In this document: piece by piece, positions 26,372 to 34,385 of the stretch | Layout: the number at the start of each line of letters is the position of its first letter | Position numbering within the stretch: position 1 is the first letter of the stretch | Source of the DNA: an uncultured Duncaniella sp. | GTDB lineage: Bacteria; Bacteroidota; Bacteroidia; Bacteroidales; Muribaculaceae | Length of the DNA: 64,000 nt | Direction: 5' to 3' | Assembly: GCA_910587165.1 (NCBI GenBank) | Contig: CAJUKP010000002.1 | Coordinates: 1-64,000, forward strand | Notes under the pieces: model-generated | Told to the model about the DNA's origin: nothing | Seen by the model: only the letters and a program-made list of their open reading frames with translations | Database searches by the model: none | Made by a program: the position numbers and the translations under genes

Positions 26372-26998
26372 TTATTGTTCCTGGAGATCCTTGTTTATCG
26401 AACGCTGCACCCAGATGATGCACGCCACGACAATGAGAGCCATTGGGGGCAGGATCATGAGTCCGTTGTTGACATATCCCGCCTCATAGAAACTCTGCGG
26501 TATCACTGTGTAGCCCAGCAGGGTGCCGCTTCCGAGAAGCTCGCGGAAGAAGCCGACGATGACAAGTATCACCGCATATCCCAGACCGTTGCCGATTCCA
26601 TCGAGAAATGCCGGCCATGGCTTGTTGCCCATGGCGAAAGCTTCGAGACGCCCCATGAGAATACAGTTGGTGATGATGAGTCCGATGAACACCGACAGCT
26701 GCTTGGACGCGTCGTAGGCATAGGCTTTGAGCACCTGGTCGACTATGACGACAAGACCTGCCACGACCACAAGCTGAACGATGATGCGGATATTGGTTGG
26801 AATGGTGTTGCGTATGAGCGATATGATAACGTTGGCAAAGGCCAGGACGGCTATTACCGAGATGCCCATGACGATGGCCGGCTCGAGTTTGGCCGTCACC
26901 GCGAGCACCGAGCAGATGCCGAGCACCTGCACGACCACTGGATTGTTCTTAGATATAGGGTTGAACAATACCTCTTTGTTTTTAATCTTTTCTGCCAT
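26372..26998 (-). CDS. nqrD: Na+-translocating NADH:quinone reductase subunit D
   Basis: A 208-residue inner-membrane subunit with six helices, homologous to RnfE. The conserved LGICSVLAVTAKLEPA segment holds the cysteine that pairs with the one in NqrE around the intramembrane iron centre. Located 38 bases after nqrC in the operon. Confidence 0.96.
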   Translation of the reverse strand: MAEKIKNKEVLFNPISKNNPVVVQVLGICSVLAVTAKLEPAIVMGISVIAVLAFANVIISLIRNTIPTNIRIIVQLVVVAGLVVIVDQVLKAYAYDASKQLSVFIGLIITNCILMGRLEAFAMGNKPWPAFLDGIGNGLGYAVILVIVGFFRELLGSGTLLGYTVIPQSFYEAGYVNNGLMILPPMALIVVACIIWVQRSINKDLQEQ

Positions 26999-27036
26999 GA
27001 TATAGCTGAATGTTACTTAGTTGTGAGGTGTCGGGG

Positions 27037-27741
27037 TTATTCCTGAAGTTTCTGGAGGAAGCGACGGTAAGGGGTGAGGCAGTTGTCGAGCATTGCTCCC
27101 ACACCCTTTGAAGTGATTGTGCCTCCGGATATGCCGTCTACATAGTCCTCGCCGTTGAGTGGCTGCTGGCCTGCCTTGACCACGGCGATGGGATGGAAGC
27201 GTCCGTCCTTGAATACCTGTTTGCCTTGGAACTGGTCGGAGAACATCGGCTTCTCAATCTCCGCTCCAAGACCCGGAGTCTCTCCCTGGTGGGCGAAGAA
27301 AGCACCGTAGATAGTGCTCCCGTTATTGTCAAAAGCCACATATCCCCAGATGGGGCCCCAGAGTCCGGCTCCGTAGACAGGAAGTATATACTTGGTGGCG
27401 CCGTCGGGTGTCGTACACACGAATATCGGCAGCTCGCGGCGGTCAGCCGGGAGTTTGCTCTGGTTTGCCACATTCACATCAAAGGCTTTGACCCCTTCGA
27501 TGACATCTCCCTGCTCGTTGACCACGATCTGTGATGTGATGTAGCGGTCGAAATCGGCCACCACATCGCTCTTGGCCGGGGTGATGTGGGCTGCCGCGAG
27601 GATCTGGCTCATCTTGTCGGCGTTGACATTCTCCTGCTGCTTGTCTTTCAGAGCAAGAGATGTGGCGGCGAGGGCCGTCCCCACGAGCACGACGAGCACG
27701 ATGATGTATATGATTGTATATGAGTTGCTTTGCTTATTCAT
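27037..27741 (-). CDS. nqrC: Na+-translocating NADH:quinone reductase subunit C
   Basis: A 234-residue subunit with one N-terminal membrane helix (about 8-27) and a periplasmic FMN-binding domain. The covalent FMN site is T208 in DGISGGT (202-208), fitting the ApbE flavinylation pattern but with Gly in place of the usual Ala before Thr. No apbE gene occurs in the window, so the flavin transferase must be encoded elsewhere. It lies 31 bases after nqrB. Confidence 0.96.
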   Translation of the reverse strand: MNKQSNSYTIIYIIVLVVLVGTALAATSLALKDKQQENVNADKMSQILAAAHITPAKSDVVADFDRYITSQIVVNEQGDVIEGVKAFDVNVANQSKLPADRRELPIFVCTTPDGATKYILPVYGAGLWGPIWGYVAFDNNGSTIYGAFFAHQGETPGLGAEIEKPMFSDQFQGKQVFKDGRFHPIAVVKAGQQPLNGEDYVDGISGGTITSKGVGAMLDNCLTPYRRFLQKLQE

Positions 27742-27772
27742 GATTCATTATCGTTGATGTTTTCGTGAGGAG

Positions 27773-28981
27773 TTAGGCACGGGCGCGCAGACGGCTGTTA
27801 CGGCGTGAGACATTGAGCTGGACCACACAGTAGTCAATCAGCGGGGCGAGGGCATTGCCCAGCAGGACGGCAAGCATGGCTCCTTCGGGATAGCCGTTGT
27901 TGTAGGTGCGGATGAGCACTGCCATCACGCCCACGAGCAATCCGTAGACATACTTTCCGGCTCCGGTGCGGGCTGCCGTCACAGGATCGGTGGCCATGAA
28001 CACGGCAGCGAAAGCAAATCCGCCATACAGGAGCTGATCGACAGGCGAAAGGAATGAAGCGGGGTAAGTCGGGGTGTGGAAAAGATTCGCCACCCATCCC
28101 ATGATCAGTCCGCCGGCCACGACGCTCAGCATGATACGCCATGAGGCGATGCCGGAAACAAGCAGTATGATGGCTCCGATGAGGATACAGAGTGTGGATG
28201 TCTCGCCAAACGAACCGGGGATCAGACCTATGAAGGCGTCGAGAGATGATATGGCGTCGCCGCGGAGGTTGAGAAGTTCAAGCTTATCGCCTGTGAATGA
28301 GGCTATCTGGCCGAGTGGAGTCGCACCGGTAAAGCCGTCGGGCAGATTGTGTCCGAGGCCGAGGATCTTGCCGGAAGCAACGAAAACCTTGTCGCCGCTC
28401 ATCTGCGCCGGATAGGCGAAGAAAAGAAAAGCGCGGGTGACGAGTGCCACATTAAATACATTGTAGCCTGTTCCTCCGAATACCTCCTTGACAAATATGA
28501 CAGAGAAAGCAGTGGCCACGGCGAGCATCCATAGCGGAGTCTCGATGGGGCAGATCAGAGGTATGAGTATGCCAGTCACGAGGAATCCTTCCTGTATCTC
28601 CTCGCGGCGCCACTGGGCTACAGCGAACTCAATCCCAAGACCCACGACGTATGCCACGAGTATGCGTGGCAGTACAGCGAGAAATCCGTAGGCCATGAGC
28701 TGCCAGAAAGGAAATTCGGTGGCTCCGGCGGCTATCCAGTTCTGATAGCCGGTGTTGTACATACCGAAGAGAAGGCAGGGCATGAGTGCGAGCACCACGA
28801 TGATCATGATGCGTTTTGAGTCGAGGCTGTCGTGGATATTGACCGCTCCGGCCTTTGAGGTGGAGTTGGGGGTGTAGAGAAAGGTCTCAAACCCGTCGAA
28901 CACGCTATGGAGGCTTTGTAGTTTTCCTCCCGGCTCGAAGTGGGGTTTGACACTATCGAGAAATTTTCTTAACGTTTTCAT
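27773..28981 (-). CDS. nqrB: Na+-translocating NADH:quinone reductase subunit B
   Basis: The largest membrane subunit, 402 residues with about ten helices; it contains the sodium path and quinone site. The covalent FMN threonine is T221 in DGFTGAT (215-221). SGAT is the usual motif; TGAT still fits the flavinylation consensus. Located 33 bases after nqrA. Confidence 0.96.
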   Translation of the reverse strand: MKTLRKFLDSVKPHFEPGGKLQSLHSVFDGFETFLYTPNSTSKAGAVNIHDSLDSKRIMIIVVLALMPCLLFGMYNTGYQNWIAAGATEFPFWQLMAYGFLAVLPRILVAYVVGLGIEFAVAQWRREEIQEGFLVTGILIPLICPIETPLWMLAVATAFSVIFVKEVFGGTGYNVFNVALVTRAFLFFAYPAQMSGDKVFVASGKILGLGHNLPDGFTGATPLGQIASFTGDKLELLNLRGDAISSLDAFIGLIPGSFGETSTLCILIGAIILLVSGIASWRIMLSVVAGGLIMGWVANLFHTPTYPASFLSPVDQLLYGGFAFAAVFMATDPVTAARTGAGKYVYGLLVGVMAVLIRTYNNGYPEGAMLAVLLGNALAPLIDYCVVQLNVSRRNSRLRARA

Positions 28982-29014
28982 TGTATGTTTGTTGGGGTGG
29001 GGGAGTATGAACTG

Positions 29015-30352
29015 TTATACCTCGCTGCGAAGATAGTCAAGACCATCGCGCACGATGCGCTGGAGCTCGATCTTGGATGGATCGGCATATTCGGCAAGGG
29101 CGAAATCCTCGGGCGCAACCTCATAGATGCCGAGCGCTTCCATGCGGTCGATGTCCTTGGCGAGGATAGCTTTTATGAGATACTCGGGCATTACATCCAT
29201 CGGGAGATACTTGTCATAGACTTCCGACATGATCATCGCTCTCCGTCCGCCCATAAGGCGGGCATCAGGCTTGAATTTCTTCCCGAAGAACCGTCCTAAG
29301 AACGATGGGCTCACGCTCATCTTGCTTGGACTCACCGAGGCCCATCCCATGAACTCGTCGGCGTCATCACCCTCAGGTATCACCGTCACCTGCCGGTAGG
29401 GGTAGCGCAGGAAACCTTCCATGCTCTCGGGTGTGCCGGTGAGGACGTTGCCTGAGATTATTCGGTGATTGCGTCCGTCGTCGGCGATGTCGCCTTCCAG
29501 CAGGTCGGCCAGATCGGCACCTTCGATGGTGCTGACCATTTTGGGCTCTATGAGCTCGCTTCCGGTGAGAGCCACGTGTGCGGTGAAGTCTACGGTTCCG
29601 TTGATCATCAGTCCGCCGATTTTTGCAAGGGTGACTGCATCGAGGGTCCAGATAATCTCCCCTTTATTGACGGGAGATATGTTGGCGGCCTGTATGCCTG
29701 GATTGCCTGCCGGGTGAAGAGGATTGAACTCTATTATCTCCGCGCCTTCAATCTCGGGAAGTGAAGAGCCGGATCTTACACCTATATATATAGAACCTTT
29801 CGTCAGGGTTTTCAGTGCTTTTACTCCGGCACGAAGTTCAAGCTCTTTCCCCGCCAGCTCTTTCTCCATATCGGGAGCAAGCGGAGCGGTGTCCATCGCG
29901 GTTACGAAAATATCGCGTGGCATTGAATCGGGCGCGGGGATTATGTCATAGGGGCGCTGTCTCATCATTACCCATAGTCCTGACACTTTCAGGAGCCTGC
30001 GGATTGAATCCGGATCGCCGGATGCGCTGTGGGTCACAGGATCCGACTGCTGTGAATCCGTGTCGATCACGATCCGTTCGATCTTACGCCGATGCCCTCT
30101 GACTATGCATCTGACCTTGCCCGCCGCCGGAGAGACAATCTTGATGTCGTTGTCGGCCTTGTCGTGGAGGAGGGGCTGTCCTGCCGAGACAGAGTCGCCT
30201 TCTGCCACCTCGGGCTTCGGCTGGAAACCATGGAAGTCATCGGGAATCACTGCCACGGCCGAGGGGCGCGTCTCGGCTTTGATGTCCGACGAGCTAAGAC
30301 CTCCCGCCAGGCTCAGATTCAAGCCTTTCTTTAGATTGATGGTCCTTCTCAT
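29015..30352 (-). CDS. nqrA: Na+-translocating NADH:quinone reductase subunit A
   Basis: Peripheral cytoplasmic subunit, 445 residues from the preferred ATG at 30352 (MRRTINLKKGLNLSLAGG). An in-frame ATG 57 bases further upstream adds 19 residues not expected in NqrA. The protein shows the RnfC-like barrel-sandwich and SLBB regions but lacks the 4Fe-4S motifs of RnfC, as in other NqrA proteins. It is the first gene of the six-gene operon; a TATCTTTG -7 element lies about 100 bases upstream. Confidence 0.95.
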   Translation of the reverse strand: MRRTINLKKGLNLSLAGGLSSSDIKAETRPSAVAVIPDDFHGFQPKPEVAEGDSVSAGQPLLHDKADNDIKIVSPAAGKVRCIVRGHRRKIERIVIDTDSQQSDPVTHSASGDPDSIRRLLKVSGLWVMMRQRPYDIIPAPDSMPRDIFVTAMDTAPLAPDMEKELAGKELELRAGVKALKTLTKGSIYIGVRSGSSLPEIEGAEIIEFNPLHPAGNPGIQAANISPVNKGEIIWTLDAVTLAKIGGLMINGTVDFTAHVALTGSELIEPKMVSTIEGADLADLLEGDIADDGRNHRIISGNVLTGTPESMEGFLRYPYRQVTVIPEGDDADEFMGWASVSPSKMSVSPSFLGRFFGKKFKPDARLMGGRRAMIMSEVYDKYLPMDVMPEYLIKAILAKDIDRMEALGIYEVAPEDFALAEYADPSKIELQRIVRDGLDYLRSEV

Positions 30353-30453
30353 TAAATATGTCTTAAAAATGTACCTTTTAGAAAAATGTGTGATGTGCCG
30401 GGGCGTCAATCACAGCCAAAGGCTATGAACATGATGCCGCGTTGTTGAAGTGG

Positions 30454-30461
30454 CAAAGATA
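30454..30461 (-). promoter_or_regulatory. Promoter -7 element of the nqr operon
   Basis: TATCTTTG on the minus strand at 30454-30461, about 100 bases before the preferred nqrA start. The -33 half is not recognisable at 20-base spacing. Confidence 0.5.
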
Positions 30462-30585
30462 ACTAAAATATTTAAATATTTTTAAGTTTGTTAAGTGAAA
30501 AATATCAAATGAGGAATAAAAACAATTATTACGTGGTAATCTTCACTTCTTTTAGAGGTTTTGAGAGAAAAAAAGGATGGAAACT

Positions 30586-30617
30586 TTTGGGAATATCGAA
30601 ATATAATTTTAATTTTG
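30586..30617 (+). promoter_or_regulatory. Promoter of the exbB-tonB operon
   Basis: TTTG at 30586-30589, 20 bases, then TAATTTTG at 30610-30617: a full consensus match. It lies about 305 bases before the exbB start codon, so the transcript has an unusually long leader. Confidence 0.7.
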
Positions 30618-30922
30618 CATATCGTTTTGAAACCACTCCTTACGGAATGAGTCTGAATCGATACCATGTGACTTGAAATCATAACTATTAACCATCTAAA
30701 AAACAATCACAATTCTTACCTTGCTCATGCCGCACGCGGTGTCTGGAGCTCCACGGAGTCTGCTGAACAATCCGATGCATTACCATAGTGACGAAGACTG
30801 CAGCTCGAGTAAAGAACACACACGCTAAAGCAAACCCAGGTTGAAAATGCTGAGAAGAATCATCAAAACTAATAATCACAAACTAATAAACCTCTAAAAA
30901 CAGTAATTTTTCAAAGAAAATT
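30618..30922 (+). other. Long 5' leader of exbB with a possible 33-codon ORF
   Basis: About 300 bases between promoter and exbB. The flanks are A/T-rich, but 30725-30830 is distinctly richer in G and C and contains short self-complementary stretches (GGAGCTCC and CCGC/GCGG). ATG at 30727 opens a frame of 33 codons ending at TAA 30826-30828 (starts MPHAVSGAPR, ends SSSKEHTR). Neither the peptide nor an RNA family is recognised. Confidence 0.35.
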
Positions 30923-31741
30923 ATGGAAGCTCAAAAGACCTCCGCAAAGCCTGCAAAGGCAGAAAAGCAGGGCAGCAATGTTGCCGGCATCAAGAACGCC
31001 TTTCTCGTGATCCTCGCCTGCCTCGTAGTGGCAGTTTGTCTCTTTATCTTCTGGTTTGGCCATGAGTCACACTTCGAGGAAGGACATCCCATCGACCTTT
31101 GGGGCACAATTTACAAGGGTGGCTTCATCGTGCCTATCCTCCAGACCCTCTTCCTTACTGTGATCGTGCTCTCAGTTGAGCGTTGGATCGCTCTCTCGTC
31201 AGCCAAGGGTAAAGGTTCCATCGAGAAGTTTGTTGCCGGCGTGAAGAAGTGCCTCGCTGCCAACGATATCCAGGGCGCCAAGAACCTCTGCAAGAATCAG
31301 AAGGGCTCTGTTGCCGCCGTCGTTTCCGCCGCTCTCAATTCCTATGAGGAGATGGACAAGAACACCATCCTCTCCAAGGAGCAGAAAATCGCCAACCTCC
31401 AGAAGACTGTCGAGGAGGCTACCGCACTTGAGATGCCCGCTCTTCAGCAGAACCTTCCCATCGTGGCTACCCTCACCACTCTCGGTACTCTCGTTGGTCT
31501 TCTCGGTACTGTGATCGGTATGATCAAGTCGTTCCAGGCCCTCGCCGCTTCCGGTGCTCCTGACTCCACCGAGCTCTCCACCGGTATCTCTGAGGCTCTT
31601 ATCAACACCGCCTTCGGTATCGCCACCGGTGCTTTCGCTGTAATCTCCTACAACTTCTACACCAACAAGATCGACAATCTTACCTACGCAATCGACGAGA
31701 TCGGTTTCTCTATCGTGCAGACATTTGCCGCTACCCACTAA
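30923..31741 (+). CDS. exbB: MotA/TolQ/ExbB proton channel family protein
   Basis: Inner-membrane proton-channel subunit that, with ExbD, energises TonB. The 272-residue protein has a hydrophilic Lys/Ala-rich start, a first helix near 26-46, a second near 70-90, and paired helices after 170 with the conserved LPIVATLTTLGTLVGLLGTVIGMI and ISEALINTAFGIATGAFAVI segments that line the channel. It is the first gene of an exbB-exbD-exbD-tonB operon. Confidence 0.93.
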   Translation: MEAQKTSAKPAKAEKQGSNVAGIKNAFLVILACLVVAVCLFIFWFGHESHFEEGHPIDLWGTIYKGGFIVPILQTLFLTVIVLSVERWIALSSAKGKGSIEKFVAGVKKCLAANDIQGAKNLCKNQKGSVAAVVSAALNSYEEMDKNTILSKEQKIANLQKTVEEATALEMPALQQNLPIVATLTTLGTLVGLLGTVIGMIKSFQALAASGAPDSTELSTGISEALINTAFGIATGAFAVISYNFYTNKIDNLTYAIDEIGFSIVQTFAATH

Positions 31742-31786
31742 TCCCTTATTACCTATCACTTTAACTTCTAATTTCGATAACGTAAT

Positions 31787-32503
31787 ATGGGAAAAGTAAA
31801 AATTAAGAGAAAAAGCACCCTCATCGACATGACCGCGATGAGTGACGTGACTGTGCTCTTGCTTACTTTCTTCATGTTGACATCGACCTTCCTTCAGAAG
31901 GAGCCTGTGACAGTGCTCACTCCTTCTTCTGTCTCGGAGCAGAAAGTGCCCACCGCCAACCTGGCATCGGTACTTGTGAGCCCCGAAGGTAAAGTCTTCA
32001 TCTCCATTGCCGGTGACGCAGATGCGGAAACCAAAGACACTTGGGGATCCGAGGCTCTTCGCAAGACCATCCTCGATGAAGCAGTAACCCTCTACAACAA
32101 GCAGCATCCGAGCAATCAGATACAGCTTTCAGCACAGGACCGCGAGTCATTCTCAAAGATCAATATGTTCGGAGTTCCCTTCCAGGTGCTCCATCAGTTC
32201 CTCTCGATGTCGCAGACCGAACAGGATAAGTTCATCTCCGACATGAGCCAGAAAGGCGTTGGTATTCCTATCAACGACAACAAGGATATGGACCGTCTGA
32301 ACGAGTTCCAGATTTGGATGCGCGCTATCTACAATTCAGGTAACGACAATCTCCAGAAAGCCATGAAGAAAGGCGAGGGTATCGCCGTCAAGGCCGACAA
32401 GGACACCCCTTACAATATTGTCCATGATGTGCTTGACAATCTTCAGACTATGAAGATGAACCGTTTCAGTATCATGACAGCTTTAAAAACTGAGCAAGAA
32501 TAA
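31787..32503 (+). CDS. exbD: Biopolymer transporter ExbD (first copy)
   Basis: A 238-residue ExbD with a short basic cytoplasmic start, one membrane helix (about 20-38) and a long periplasmic domain. The motif MTAMSDVTVLLLTFFMLTS contains the Asp expected to carry the proton through the ExbB channel. It is longer than E. coli ExbD (141 residues), as is usual in Bacteroidetes. Follows exbB by 45 bases and precedes a second, different exbD. Confidence 0.91.
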   Translation: MGKVKIKRKSTLIDMTAMSDVTVLLLTFFMLTSTFLQKEPVTVLTPSSVSEQKVPTANLASVLVSPEGKVFISIAGDADAETKDTWGSEALRKTILDEAVTLYNKQHPSNQIQLSAQDRESFSKINMFGVPFQVLHQFLSMSQTEQDKFISDMSQKGVGIPINDNKDMDRLNEFQIWMRAIYNSGNDNLQKAMKKGEGIAVKADKDTPYNIVHDVLDNLQTMKMNRFSIMTALKTEQE

Positions 32504-32508
32504 TCATT

Positions 32509-33255
32509 ATGGCACAGATTGAACAATCCGACAACGGCAAAAAGAAAAAGGGTGCCCAGAAGAAGATGTCGATCCATGTGGACTTCACTCCCATGGTGGA
32601 CATGAATATGCTTCTGATTACATTCTTCATGCTTTGTACCACAATGATTAAGTCTCAGACTCTCACTATCTCTCTCCCTTCAAATGAGAAGGTTGAGCAG
32701 AATCAGATGAACAAAGCTAAAGAATCGGAAGCCATCACCCTCATCCTGACAACTGACCGCAATGCCAACGGCGAAGTCAAGAAAGACGACGCCGGACGCC
32801 CGATGAACACCGTATATTTCTATGAAGGTATGCCCGAACTCGCCGACGCTAACGGCGACGGACTTATTGACAACAATAAGCTGAAGGCAGAGCACTTCAT
32901 TGGCAATGACGGTAAAATCCAGCAAGGCATCCGTAAAATCCTCCATGACCGTAACAAGCAGGTGCTCGAGAAAATCGAAGTCGAGAAGGCCCGCTGGCGT
33001 AACAAGGAGTTCGCTCCCGGCAATTCCGCCGCCAACGACTCTATCTATCAGGCCCGTGCCCGCCAGATCCGTAACGACTCCACTCTCACCCGTCCTGTTG
33101 TTATTATCAAGGCCGCTCCCGAAGCTTCATGGGAAAGCCTGATCTCCGCCCTTGATGAGATGCAGATCAATCAGATCTCTCGTTATCAGATTGACAACAT
33201 CAATCAGGTGGACTCAGCGCTCATTCTTGACTACCTCAAGAAGAACCCGAAGTAA
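32509..33255 (+). CDS. exbD: Biopolymer transporter ExbD (second copy)
   Basis: A 248-residue ExbD paralogue starting five bases after the first copy. The helix motif HVDFTPMVDMNMLLITFFMLCTTM keeps the proton-carrying Asp (MVD). The periplasmic part is distinct from the first copy and has a DANGDGLIDNNK stretch resembling a calcium-binding loop. Two unlike ExbD proteins suggest a mixed ExbD dimer in the complex. Confidence 0.91.
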   Translation: MAQIEQSDNGKKKKGAQKKMSIHVDFTPMVDMNMLLITFFMLCTTMIKSQTLTISLPSNEKVEQNQMNKAKESEAITLILTTDRNANGEVKKDDAGRPMNTVYFYEGMPELADANGDGLIDNNKLKAEHFIGNDGKIQQGIRKILHDRNKQVLEKIEVEKARWRNKEFAPGNSAANDSIYQARARQIRNDSTLTRPVVIIKAAPEASWESLISALDEMQINQISRYQIDNINQVDSALILDYLKKNPK

Positions 33256-33302
33256 TCCGTTGATGAAAGTAATATATTAACCCGAAAAATCTCTTACGAA
33301 AT

Positions 33303-34160
33303 ATGGCAAAAGATGTAGATCTTTCATCATCAGAATGGATTGACCTTATATTTGAAGGAAAGAACAAAGACTTCGGAGCTTATGAGCTCCGCAAGGCTTC
33401 GGCAAAGCGTCACAACCGCGCTATGCTCGTAATCCTCATCGTTCTTCTCATTGTCGCTCTTCTCGGTCTGCTGGCCAACACCGTTCTTCAGCAGAACGAG
33501 GCCCGTCCCGAGGACCAGGTGGAGCAGGCTATGATCGACTACTCGGCTGACGAGGCTGAGGAGGAAGAAGAGGAAGAGCCCGAGCAGCAGCGAGTTGAGG
33601 AGCAGCAGCCTGAAGCTCTTCCCGAAGAGATCCTCAATACTGTAAAAGCTACAGAGCTTCAGATCACCCGTGACGAAGAAGTGGTTGAGGAGATCAAATC
33701 GCAGGACGACCTCAAGGAAACCGATACCGCTGTAGGTACAACCGACTTTGACAAAGGTACCGATGACCTTAACGTGGTTCGCGAGCACAAAGAGGAGATC
33801 ATTGTTGAAGAGAAGAAACCCGAACCTGTCGACGACAACAAGGTGTTTGACGTCGTGGAGCAGAAACCCCAGTTCCCCGGTGGTGAAGCTGCACTTCTCA
33901 AATACGTGGCCGAGCATATCCGCTACCCGGCCATGGCTCAGGAGAACAATATCCAGGGTCGTGTAGTCGTTCAGTTCGTCGTTACCAAGACCGGTAGCGT
34001 GGGCGAAGTAAAGGTAGTGCGCGGCAAAGACCCCGACCTCGACAAGGAGGCTGTGCGCGTCGTGAAGTCACTTCCCAAGTTCGTGCCCGGTAAGATGAAC
34101 GGTCACTCAGTGAACGTTTGGTATACTCTTCCCATCCAGTTCAAGCTCCAGGGCGTATAA
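33303..34160 (+). CDS. tonB: TonB family energy transducer
   Basis: A 285-residue protein with a cytoplasmic start, one helix (about 40-60), a periplasmic linker unusually rich in Glu (around residues 80-105) and a TonB C-terminal domain. The latter contains the YPAMAQENNIQGRVVVQFVVTKTG and SVNVWYTLPIQFKL motifs of the Bacteroidetes TonB family. It transmits the proton-driven motion of ExbBD to outer-membrane SusC-type receptors. Last gene of the operon, followed by a terminator. Confidence 0.93.
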   Translation: MAKDVDLSSSEWIDLIFEGKNKDFGAYELRKASAKRHNRAMLVILIVLLIVALLGLLANTVLQQNEARPEDQVEQAMIDYSADEAEEEEEEEPEQQRVEEQQPEALPEEILNTVKATELQITRDEEVVEEIKSQDDLKETDTAVGTTDFDKGTDDLNVVREHKEEIIVEEKKPEPVDDNKVFDVVEQKPQFPGGEAALLKYVAEHIRYPAMAQENNIQGRVVVQFVVTKTGSVGEVKVVRGKDPDLDKEAVRVVKSLPKFVPGKMNGHSVNVWYTLPIQFKLQGV

Positions 34161-34194
34161 TTTCAAGCTCTGAAAGCATAAAAGCTCTTTTTGG

Positions 34195-34228
34195 TCATCC
34201 CCGCTGAGGTTTTCCCCGGCGGGGATGA
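34195..34228 (+). terminator. Terminator after tonB
   Basis: TCATCCCCGC (34195-34204) pairs with GCGGGGATGA (34219-34228) over a 14-base loop, followed by TTGTTTTTG. Confidence 0.82.
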
Positions 34229-34287
34229 TTGTTTTTGTATCATGCTCTGTATTTTAACATTTTTATGTTATTAAACATATTGAATTA

Positions 34288-34319
34288 TTTGCTTATCACA
34301 CTTTTATGAAGTAATTTTG
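34288..34319 (+). promoter_or_regulatory. Promoter of the arabinose operon
   Basis: TTTG at 34288-34291, 20 bases, then TAATTTTG at 34312-34319. It is the only full promoter match in front of the six-gene operon; the lipoprotein-signal ATG follows at 34386. Confidence 0.72.
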
Positions 34320-34350
34320 GAGCGTGAATTATAAGTGTGTTTTTTACACT
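34297..34350. promoter_or_regulatory. Candidate AraR operator half-sites at the arabinose promoter
   Basis: CACACTT (34297-34303) lies between the -33 and -7 elements and its reverse complement AAGTGTG (34333-34339) lies just after the -7. The second is itself part of an inverted repeat, AGTGT (34334-34338) and ACACT (34346-34350). Sites at these positions would block polymerase, as expected for a repressor released by arabinose. Assignment to AraR is inference. Confidence 0.4.
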
Positions 34351-34385
34351 CAAAAAGTATAATCCCTAAACCTCATCATCAATCC

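Noticed and set aside
26357..27046. A 229-codon plus-strand frame opposite nqrD and nqrC
   Set aside because: The translated product is low in family-like features and rich in His and Asp, as expected for an antisense shadow; nqrD and nqrC are certain.
31199..32107. A 302-codon minus-strand reading frame opposite exbB and the first exbD
   Set aside because: It has no recognisable motif, no promoter or start context, and lies fully opposite two well-supported genes whose codon bias (third-position G/C) opens frames on the other strand.
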